Shown here: piece after piece, positions 38,801 to 50,800 of the stretch
How the letters are laid out: every line of letters begins with the position of its first letter
Numbering within the stretch: the stretch's first letter is position 1
Origin: Sinonovacula constricta
Lineage: Eukaryota > Mollusca > Bivalvia > Cardiida > Solecurtidae
Assembly: GCA_007844125.1 (NCBI GenBank)
Contig: CM017560.1
Location: 6,602,759-6,666,758, forward strand
Length of the DNA stretch: 64,000 bases
Direction: 5' to 3'
The notes under the pieces: generated by a model
What the model saw: the letters and a program-made list of their open reading frames with translations, nothing else
What the model was told of the DNA's origin: nothing
Databases searched by the model: none
Made by a program: the position numbers and the translations under genes

Positions 38801-41800
38801 ACAGCTGTCAGGCTACATTTTAGCTACATGAAAAAGGGACTTTGTTAATTAATGGACAGCTGACAGGCTACATTTTAGCTACATGAAATAGGGACTTTGT
38901 TAATTATTGGACAGCTGACAGGCTACATTTTAGCTACATGAAATAGGGACTTTGTTAATTAATGGACATCTGACAGGCTACATGAAATAGGGACTTTGTT
39001 TATTAATGGACAGCTGACAGGCTACATTTTAGCTACATGAAAAAGGGACTTTGTTAATTAATGGACAGCTGACAGGCTACATTTTAGCTACATGAAAAAG
39101 GGACTTTGTTAATTAATGGACAGCTGACAGGCTACATGAAATAGGGACTTTGTTTATTAATGGACAGCTGACAGGCTACATTTTAGCTACATGAAATAGG
39201 GACTTTGTTAATTAATGGACAGCTGACAGGCTACATTTTAGCTACATGAAAAAGGGACTTTGTTAATTAATGGACAGCTGACAGGCTACATTTTAACTGC
39301 ATGAAATAGGGACTTTGTTAATTTATGGACAGCTGACAGGCTACATTTTAGCTACATGAAATAGGGACTTTGTTAATTAATGGACAGCTGACAGGCTACA
39401 TTTTAGCTACATGAAAAAGGGACTTTGTTAATTAATGGACAGCTGACAGGCTACATTTTAGCTACATGAAATAGGGACTGGGCTCTTTAATGCAAGTACT
39501 AAAAGATGTGATATAACATATATAGCAACAATGTAGTAAATATATAAATTCTTCATTGATGTGAAAATATCTTAAAATCAAGTGAAAAATTGGCAAATCA
39601 AAACAACTGGCATAATAAAAAATAAAGGAAGAAAAGACTTTCTAAGTTTCAAACAAGTATTTTGTGTGTCATGAATGGCAAAAAAACAGATAAACCATAA
39701 TCTCTTCAAGGCAAGATATAAGTGTTACAGGGTAAAAAGGTTAAAAAAATGTAATATTGAGTCTCTGTTATGAAACTATCTCTGTATTAACTCAAATTGC
39801 TGGTTCTTTAAACAAGCAAAGTTCGATTTCTTTGTTTCCCATACATGAAAGGCTTTTGATTCATTTGTTCTCAAAGATATTTCATTTATTATCTTGCCTG
39901 TATTATGCTCTGAGCAGGTTATATATATTTTTTTCTCTTTTCTCACTTCAGACATGATTCCCTACTTTACTGTCGAACCCTCATCCACTGTGGTGTCACA
40001 AGATGCCCCGGTCAACTTATCGTGCCACGCCCACCCTCCAAGCATGGTGGTGCGATGGAAGCTTAACAACCAGGTCATAGCTTCGGACAACTCTGATGGA
40101 ATCAAACTACTCGGCAACACTCTGTTCATGCCTCACTTCCCATCTAACGCTGGCGATGCCATTGTGATACAGTGCGTGGCCACTAGTCCTCTCGGAACCA
40201 TAGTCAGTCAACAGGCCAGAATATCAAAAGCAGGTTAGCTGTTTAATAAGACAATTTTTTATCACTATGATAAAGGACTGTGTTACCTAGAAGGACTTGT
40301 TAACATCATGTACATTAGAAACATAACATGTCATTCCTTGGGAGAGTCTACTTTAGACATACTCATTGCTTGCTCTTTAATTACAGGGACTTGTTCACTT
40401 TTTTCTGTTTTTGTGTGTACATGCAAGGAGGGGTGGCTGCTACAATGATCTTTTGACAAGGTCATAAGGTTATTTCCTGGACTGAACATGCAATTGATTA
40501 GTATTTATTTCATTATGGATGAATATGTGATGATGATTTTAGAGCATATTGATTATGGGGCAGATAGTGGAGGAGTAATTTAATACTGTCTACACATGGA
40601 TGACAAGTAATACAAATCTATGAAGACACATATATAGATCACGTTATTTTTATTCTCAAGTAGATTGTGTGTCATTATTTTTAGTTCAAAGTAGACAATG
40701 CCATTGCTAATGTCTTTGTTGTGCTCATATATAATGTAGACATTCCTGGTCGAATTGAATAAAATGCAACAGATACAAAATGTGCACAGAACTTGTTTTG
40801 AACTGTACTAAGTTTGACTGCTCTAAGCAAGCATAGTGTGAAAAGCACTAGTCACCCATCGCATCAAGGCAAATATAGCACTGGTCATCCATCACATCAA
40901 GGCAAGAATAGCACTGGTCACCCATTACATCAAGGCAAGAATAGCACTGGTCACCCATCACATCAAGGCAAGAATAATACTGGTCACCCATCACATCAAG
41001 GCAAGAATAACACTAGTCACCCATCACATCAAGGCAAGAATAGCATTGGTTACCCATCACATCAAGGCAAGAATAGCACTGGTTACCCATCACATCAAGG
41101 CAAGAATAGCATAGGTCACCCATCACATCAAGGCAAGAATAGCACTGGTTACCCATCACATCAAGGCAAGAATAACACTAGTCACCCATCACATCAAGGC
41201 AAGAATAGCACTGGTTACCCATCATATGAAGGCAAGAATAGCACTGGTTACCCATCACATCAAGGCAAGAATAGCACTGGTTACTCATCACATCAAGGCA
41301 AGAATAGCACTGGTTACCCATCACATCAAGGCAAGAATAATACTGGTTACCCATCACATCAAGGCAAGAATAGCACTGGTTACCCATCACATCAAGGCAA
41401 GAATAACACTAGTCACCCATCACATCAAGGCAAGAATAATACTGGTTACCCATCACATCAAGGCAAGAATAGCACTGGTTACCCATCACATCAAGGCAAG
41501 AATAACACTAGTCACCCATCACATCAAGGCAAGAATAGCACTGGTTACCCATCAAGGCAAGAATAATTTTTTATCATTAAAAAATTCGGACTTGCATGTA
41601 CAATGGATCTTTAGGAAAGGCACCTGCATATCTTGCTGAACTCTTGTCTGAAAAAGACCCATGTCACAGTCTGAGATCATCTACTTATTCTTCTGGATGT
41701 TGTGTTGTTCCTTTTAACAAAATAGTTATAAAAATAATCAATTATTGATAAACTATTTTATACTACTACCTATACAGTCATGGTCTTTATTTTTATTCAT

Positions 41801-44800
41801 ACTGTAATTTCTATTATGACTTTTTAAAGGAGCAGTTTAAGCTACTGGTCTTGTATTTGTCATTGTTTTAAGCCATGTTTTATTTACTTTTCTTACATGT
41901 AACTATATGACTGTGCAACGCAGTTGAATATGTATCATCATAGAAATATGCGTTTAATCAAATATACGAGTTTCAGTTTCTATTTTATAATCATCCTTAT
42001 TATTTTTAAATTTCAATGTGTTCATTGTTATTTTTCAGTATTGTGTGTATAGATATATCTTGTTTTTTGTTTTACCTGTATGTAGATGTTCCTTGTTATG
42101 TTTTTCAGGACATGTAGATGTCCCTTGTTATGTTTCAGGACATGTAGATGTTCCTTGTTATGTTTCCAGACATGTAGATGTTCCTTGTTATGTTTCAGGA
42201 CATGTAGATGTTCCTTGTTATGTTTCCAGACATGTAGATGTTCCTTGTTATGTTTCAGGACATGTAGATGTTCCTTGTTATGTTTCAGGACATGTAGATG
42301 TACCTTGTTATGTTTCAGGACATGTGGATGTTCCTTGTTCTGTTTAGGTTTTTGCTGTTCCAATCTTATGTTAATTGTATATCAAAGCTCTTCCTATGCT
42401 GTGTCTTACTTTTTGTTTTACTTTAGTAAATTTCCTATTATATTTCACTGTAACTTTACAGTTCTCCAGTATAGATCATGATTGCATAGATGATCTTGTT
42501 CTGTTTTAGTATTACGTAGATTTGAGGATCAACCGGACCGCCATTTGAATGTCACCGAGGGCCTCAACTTCATGATTCCCTGTGATCCACCTTACAGCAG
42601 ACCTAAAGCCAACATCATGTACAAGGTTAACGACTCCCTCATCATTGAAAAAGATACAGGTAAGATTTTATAATGGAACAGTGTTAAAATTGTACATCAG
42701 TCACTTTGATGAAGATAATGTCAAAGATTGAGAACTTGTTAAAGCAGTAATGATTGTCACCTTTGATAAGCATCATCTCCATCATCAACATTATAATTAT
42801 CATTTTTATTAGCACCACTTTTATTCCATTATCATCATCAGCAGCAGCTACACTATTGCCATAACCATCATTATGGTTGTCCTCTTAGCTATCATTATCA
42901 CCTTTATCATAACCACATTTTCCACCATCATAAGCACAGCCATTGATATCATCATCATTTTAATCACTATCAACAGCAACACTATTGTCATTATAATTAT
43001 CGCCATTATTACCATCATCTTCATTGTTCAGTCATTTTAATCTGTACCATGAACATATTCCTCATTCTGTCCATCTTCTCTTTTTTGTGACCTTTTTCCA
43101 CTTTTCTTTCCAGTTTCTCAATTTTCTCAACTTCAAAATTGTTTTCAAAGCATTGTTTTTATCAGGGTCTCAATACATACAAAACTTACCTGAATTCATG
43201 TGATAGATCATTATCAAATATTAATAAATCACACAAATTGCAAGTTTAGAAAAAATATCACTGATGTCACTCTGTCTAAATTAGGACATGTTTGGAGCAG
43301 AACTTTTCCTTAGGCATGCCTTAGTTTTTTCTTCTGTTGATGATAGAAATGTAAGTTTTGTATGTGACATGTTACATTCATGTCAACTTTCCTTATACAA
43401 GACATATAACTGTCTACAACTGTAGACAAGACAGGTAAAAAGGCAAACCCTTGCCCTCGAAAACACTGAACAATTATGTGAACGATCCTGACGAAAATTA
43501 AAAGCAATTAGTGATATTGTAACTGACACCTAGCTGTCTAGATCGTCCATTAAACTGCAGAAAAAATGCAACCAGGCCTGTCAAGTAAAGTCGTATTCCA
43601 AGTGACACGTGTAGACCTTTCCTTGTCCACATCAGAGAAACAAGGCCTCTTTTGTTCTTTGGAGGGATTTCAATTGATTTATGAAACTTATTTGTTTCTG
43701 TATTGACAAAAGATCAGCATACTTAGTACCCTTGGAGCTTGTTTGCTGCTTAAGCCTATCACCACACTTTGTTTTCTGTTTTCCTAAAAATTAAATGGGA
43801 TCAGCCTTAGATTATTATTATTCTGCTTTGAGAACTAAATACTTGTCCCTAAATAGCTTAAACAGATGCAAAGAAATTATAACAGCTTTGGATAACTCTA
43901 ATTTTATGAAAGCAGGTCCTTATTAACATGGTTTGAGGAGTAATTGCATAAGATACAATACCCAATATTCTTTCTGACAACAAAACAAATAAACCAATCA
44001 AAAGTCAGCTTTTTTTTTCTTGCATAAATTGTCTTTTTGTATAAGAAATATATCTGGCAGCTTATGTACTGTTGCCTGAAGCTTGGCAATAAATAAAAAA
44101 AAAAAATTTGTTTTACGTTTACTTGGTCTGTTGTTGCATGGTGACATTGTAACGTGCACTGGCAAGGGTTATCTTGCAGCAGACACAAAGTCTACTGCTG
44201 AGTTAATGTTCATATACATGTGTATATCATACAGATAAAAAAAAATAATCAGAAGAAGAAGTTTTGTCTTTTTACACACAGTTTACATTTTTTTACTTTG
44301 AGCAAGCAAGAAACTACACAACATGTAAGGTTTAAATATTTTAAAATATTAATTTTTCCTTACATTTTGAGTCGAGATGACATCTGCGGGACTGACCTAT
44401 GGCAAGGTTTTGTGGAAAATTTGTGCAACTTGTTCGAGCCTTGTGCAAATACTATAAATCTCATGGGGAAAAAAAACACAAAAAAACAACTAGTCATTCA
44501 AAAATCTCCTTGCTTACTCCTGACCTTTTAAAAATAGAATGTAGATTTAATTTCGTAAAGGACAAATGTTTCTTGTTTAATTCGATACATTCATTTTGTT
44601 CAATATAATTAATACAAAGAAAGGAATGGGAAGGCAAGCTTGTTTCAGACTGATTGCATTTTAATTAGACCTCAGACCTTCTATGAAATCAAATGTTCAA
44701 TATCACTAATAACAGCTAATAACTAAGTATAGAATGATCCCCTTGTTTAAAACCTTGAAACCAAATACGTAACATGTTTTGTATACATAGCATCAGACGT

Positions 44801-47800
44801 AATATGTAACTAAATGACTGTATTTTAGATATACTGTTACCGCTACACGCCAGTCAATGGCCAGGTATCCAGCAAATGGGAGGGAAACATGCGATAAGGC
44901 CATTTAAATAGTGAACTTCACTTCTTGCTGGCATGAAAAATAATAGATAATCTCTCAATGAAGGAGCGGCCATCTTGTTATATTTACATGATCCGAGTTA
45001 CTTACATGAGTTGAGTTATTTGCTGACATGGAATGAGCATTTTAAAATGACTCAAATCCCTTTTGCCAATTTCCTTTCCTTTTTATTTGATTTTCTGCTG
45101 ACTTTTCTGATTTAATGTAATTAAATTTAATAAAAAAGGTTTCAAACAAGGTAGCTGTATACAATTCTTTGGTATCTAGTTTTTTTAAGACTGGTTATCA
45201 AGGTCTTGTTTTAAAAATCAATTAACAACACATTATCATGAAAATAAAATGTTTGTATTATTTAACAGGTGCAAATCAGTGAAAAACAACTAATTTTAGA
45301 ATATGGACCTATTTTTAAATGTTAAACTACATAAAGATGTGGTATTTCAGGTACATCAACCCATTTTCTTCAAGTGAAGCCTGCATGAAATCCAACCCTT
45401 CAGATCCCTGTTTAATCATTCTAGATTTATAGAGTGTTTTTATTTCTTATCATAGGACATTTATCTTAATGTTCCTTTCTCCATTATTCACAATGGATTT
45501 GAGGACCGGTGAGGGGTAATTCTTGCATTACTTAACAGCCAAAATCTTTGGTAGTATTTAAATTGTAAAAAAGTCACACTTAAATTATTTTTATTTATTG
45601 TCAAATTTCAGTACCAAAGTTCTTTTCAGTTGTGGCCAATTAAACTGTTGTGTCCAAATGTATGTGTTTAAAAAGAGACATTCAAGGCTTGAATTTAAAT
45701 GATTACAAACCCTTAGATTGATAAATGGCATCCTAATGGTCACAAACTTGTATGTTTAATAGGTTTTGAGAGTTTCTTTTACCCTTTTCATGTTTTGCAA
45801 TTATTGTGAGAAAAAGTTGTGAGATGGCAGTTAGACAAATGAGAAACCAGTATTTCTTTTCACTGACGAGACAAAGTGTTATTTGTGAGCTAATGAAGGT
45901 ATATCTAACACTGAATTCAATGTTCTGGCTTGTACTATCTTCCTACCAACGCATTCTCTGTCGCCACTCCACCCTTTTGTTAGAAAACAGCAAAAGGATT
46001 GGGTTTCACATCAACACCTCAGAAGGCTGGTTTAAAAACCTTCAGGTAACACTGTAAGCTTATGAATAATTTTCTCATCAGCCCTTACATTAATAGTGGG
46101 AGCAATATTCCTGGGTCATTAACTCCCTAGTGAAACGAGACTGATGTATTCTCCCTGCTTCACTAGTTGTTCTACCACCTTAATAAAATCACATAGTCCT
46201 GCCCAAAACTGACTTGGCCACTTAAGACTGTACAAGTTATGTCCCTTCATTAGAGTTTTGATTTCTGTTTTATTTATAACAAACTCTCAACTTATAAACA
46301 GTCATTATCCTAAAACTCAGTCTTAGAGTTTTTTTTCAAAAGAAAGTTTAGTTGATGATATATTGAAGTTATACATTTTTGGGAACAGAAACAAAGTTTT
46401 CAAATCTTTTCATTTATGATTTCCTGTTTACATTAATTTCCATATTAGTTATGGATATTTGAAATTTTTCGAGAAAAATGGATTTTTTTAACAAATTCCT
46501 AATTGCAATTTTTTTATTTTTCAGTGTTAATTTTGTTAATTTATCGTCTTGAATTTTCATTAACAAAAGGCCTTATGTTTCATATAAAGCATGACAAGTT
46601 GTTGAGTTTCATTTTTTTTTTACAATTTACAGTTTAAAAAAAATGATAACAAAATATTTATTTTATACTGTGTGCAGTTTGCAATATGGCCTTTTGTATA
46701 TATACCCTGTGTTGTTTGCTCATTCACTTCCTTCAAAACAGGATGTTCTCTGACTCTTTTGTGTCAGAGGCACATTTTTTCTCTCTCATTTCTTCTGTCT
46801 CTGGAGTATGGTTCTAATAAACTGATTAGATGTAATTGAATAATAAAGATATATGGGGCAGTTAGTTGACAGCTCAGAGACCCAATGTTCTGGCCCTGTA
46901 CCACAATCCTGCAGTCTATGAGCAGAAACAGAACTATAAGTCAGCTCATAAACCATCCCAATTACATTAGCATAGGGTACCATTTCCAAACAGGGTAAGT
47001 AATTGATAATAGTAATTTAGCTGTTGAGAAAGAATGTTTATGGTGGAACATTATCAAAAATGAATTTTTCTCAATTATAAGCAAATGGTTTTGGGTTCTC
47101 TTGCCAATACATGGTGTTAATGCAGACTGGCATATCATCCATTTTGACATTATCACATTAGATAATATTAATTATGATTCATGGACTGTTGCTTGAGGGC
47201 TTATCAGCTGTCTGGCTGGCTGTCTCAACCACCCAACCATTATAGGCCCTTTTGTCTTGGGACCTCATCTATGTTGTGTCACTGAAAAAAACTGTTATCC
47301 ACTCTTTCATTTCTGAACAAGCTCATATGTATCTTCTTACCAAATAAGGAATAAGGTATTTGTAGTTTTGTATCCTAAATAAAGGCTTATTATTTAAGTA
47401 CTTTTCTTTGTATTAATTATATTATTATTATTTTATTGTTGTCATCCTTATATATACTGTCATCATTGGTCTAGCTTGTTTCTTCCTCATCACCTAATCA
47501 TTACTTGAAATATTTCCAACAGGTGGTCTTCCATATTTTTATAAATATTATCAGACTTATTGTATTTTGCTTATTTGTTGTTTTTTTTATAAAAGAGCTC
47601 ATAAGAAAACAGACAATAACCTTTCTGTCCTAAACATTGAAGCAGATGCTGTTTCCTATAACACATGTACCTGATCTTGAATGTTTCTCCATCATGGCTT
47701 TGTTCCATTAGTTGAAAATGCACCCAAACCCTTTTCATGCTACAGATAGTACTAAGCAGTATAAAAAACTTAGGTTTTTGCTGACAAAATGCATTCAAAG

Positions 47801-50800
47801 GTAATAAGAAATATTGATACAGATTCAGCAGTCAATAATGTAGAGCCTTGATTTGACAGCTTCTAGATGGAGTTGGCTGGTCTGGATCTACACTATTTGT
47901 CTAAGCCTTATCATTGCTTAGCAGGGTAGATAGCTAATATGCCTGAACTGAGACAGACAATAAATGTTAATTAGTGATATCTAAGAAACCTTTGGCTCTG
48001 CTTTGTTGTTTGCCCCATGTGCCTTATACAACAGTTCCACTCAGGGACCTCTGATAGCAATACAATCATGTCAGTTACAATTACTAATTACTTTGGTTTT
48101 TATGGGAATTTACTTTTTCTAAGAAAATACTGATTAAAAATTAAAATACATCTATATTTAACTTTAGTTTCAGATCTTAAAATTTAATATTTGTGTTGTA
48201 CGCTGACATTTGTGTGTGATTTAAGATCTTGAGATCCCTACAAGTTGATTATTGTGTCTTACTTAGAAATCTATGTATAATTGCAGACCATTACAAGATG
48301 CTGCCATCGGGAAACCTGCTGATCATCAAGGTGACACCCAGGGACAGTGGTCAGTACCGATGTATGGCCCAGAACAGTCTCAGGAACAGGACACAGATGG
48401 CCAGACATGTCGTCCATCTGCATGTGCTCACTGACCAAGGTAATGTGACACATTCCATAGGTGTTTTAAGTCTGCCAAGTACGACTTGATCAGGTTAAGG
48501 CAAAGAGTGTAGACCTTGATCTGCTAGCTTCCGATATCTGTTGTTATGATTGTATGCAGTTGAAGGCAAATAAGTTACAATCAGTATTGTTTATTTACAG
48601 ATTCTACAGGCTATGAGATAATCCATTCTACTTCGTTTTTTCAAAATTTCACCCCAAATGTTCCTTATTGCTTAGATGTGTTTCTGCTACGTGATCCTGT
48701 ACTTGCGGGGAGTATGATGCAGCTTATGTTTTAATACATCTCCCAGTGCTGAGAGATGGAGCTATGAGATCTGATACATAATGGGTAAACCTATACATTG
48801 AATTGAATGTGCAGACCCCAGCATAGGAGGTACACATTTGTACTGTATGACATGTTAAGGAATCGTATCCTTTCAGACAATTTGTTGAAGATTTTTATTC
48901 TAACAATTTCAGCTTAACATGAAGAAAAAAAAAATTAGGCTGAACTACATAGGAATTAGAAATTTTGAGATTGACTTTTTTATATTTTAGAGTTAATTAA
49001 TATTTAATAATATTGTTTATATAATGCATAAATATTTCCTACATGTTCTTAAATGGTCGTAAGTTTATTACTGTACCTGTATTGTTTGCTTACATTGTAA
49101 AGGCTGTGTTGTGGCATCTACCGTTACTGAAATTTATTTAAGATCAGTGTAGTTTTCCTGAAATTAATGCTTGCTTGTATATTTTTCTTTATTTTCCACT
49201 GAAATTAAAAAGGTTTTCTCTAGAAATAAGAATTGGGTGCCCATGGCTTAGGGGTAGATTTGCCAAATTGTAACTCCTCTGACAACTTAGTCTCCCATCA
49301 TATGGATTCAAGTCATGTTCAGGGGAAATCAGGCAGGGTGAGGAGGCCACAGTCTGTGCATGATTATTTTTTAAGGTGTATCATGTTTTATGGGCCCTAT
49401 AAGCAGTGTGAGAGGTAACAGTAGGACCTGGCACTGCCATTGTTATCTACCACTACCAGCGTGCTCAGCATCCCTGGACCACAGCTAGCAAGCTCAACAG
49501 CCCTGGTCCATGATCATAGGGTTTTGGCATCAATAGTGCATTATCCTAGGGTTTGGGTGAATTAAAAAACAACACAGCACCAAATTATTTAATTTTAATT
49601 GTTTACAGAACACAATTGAAAACTGGACATCACAATAATGGCAACTGCCTTCCACTTTTGTGGAATTCATTGCATAAATTGCTCCATGTTGCCTTGAATT
49701 TATATCCTCTTATATTACTTGTAAAGGTCATTATGTCTGTACAGATATATTCTCACTATTTATCACTGATTAGTGTTAATGTCCTGCTATAAAAATGTCA
49801 AGTTTTATGACCTATTTAAATTAATATGAATGATACACATCCTTTAAAGTTAAGCAGAGTTGTCAATGTCTATCATATTGCCACAACAGAACATAGATTG
49901 ACTAAAATCATGATCACCTTTTCTAGGTGGAGCTGCCAATTGAGGTCAATTATGAAACCTAAACTTTTGCAATGACCCATGCTTCCTTCCTTCAACAACT
50001 TGCTATGCTACATGAACTTTATCAATGACCCTCATTTGTTTATGGCAAAACATCCCTGGTTACTGACAAGTTCATTATTTAAGATGATGTCTGGTGTTTT
50101 CAACTCTTAACCTACTCAGCATAGAATTGATCAAGTCAAGGCAAATAGTGTAGTTCTAGATAAGCCACCTGCTGGGAACCATCTTATCAGGATTCATACT
50201 TTCTGCTGCTAAGCCTAGGTATTATGTCTAGATACCTTACTGGTTTATAATGTTGGGAAATAATAAGGAATACCAGAGTGATGTTTGGAATGGAGCTGGT
50301 GAAGGTGATGCTTGGTGTTTAACAGAGAGCATGTTTAAGTAGATTTTATTAGCTCACAAAACTTTGATGATAAGCTTGTAATGAAGTAGAGTTATGTGTC
50401 TGATGTGTTTTTAATGTCCATTTCAGCCAAGTTTTAATGGAGCTTGGAGTTCATGCTTGGGCTCCAAGCAACAATAAATTAATGACATTTGATAAAGTTT
50501 CAATGGCTTTCCTATGTATGAAGGTGTCCTTGCACCATTGCCAAGTAAATTTTCTCAGCAATTTAGTTTTTACTTTAAATAGATGACCAGTTTAACCTTT
50601 GAAATTTATCTACAAGTGAGTTTAAGTTTGCATGTTACTTGAAGAAGATGATAGATCTTTCTTTGTCCAGAAAATATCAGAACCTCAAACCACAGTAACT
50701 ATATAGTATGGTAGGTGTTCTAAAGCATTTACATAAAAACAGCATAAAATTATTCATATTACTTAGCAGACAAATTATGAAACTAATCCTGAGCTATGAG

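Larger units (their letters stand above)
26892..39951 (+). other. Intron 1 of the ihog-like gene (about 13 kb)
   Basis: Donor GTAAGT, acceptor TTCAG. It contains SINE copies, foldback copies and the 20-bp, ~55-bp and 55-bp arrays listed separately. The remaining sequence is AT-rich with no coding exon recognised. First introns of this size often hold enhancers, but none can be called here. Confidence 0.7.
42660..48286 (+). other. Intron 3 (5.6 kb)
   Basis: It separates the two halves of Ig2. It holds the ATC-rich tract and the 47.8-kb foldback copy; otherwise AT-rich non-coding sequence with no recognised gene. Confidence 0.7.

Noticed and set aside
40814..41566. 250-codon plus-strand frame (HPSHQGKNSTG repeats) in intron 2
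   Set aside because: Tandem-repeat artefact. No splice acceptor or donor links it to exons 2 or 3, and the true CDS joins cleanly without it.
42018..42481. Open frames of 109-131 codons through the 30-bp array
   Set aside because: Repeat-encoded and open on both strands; the + frame ends in TAG before exon 3.
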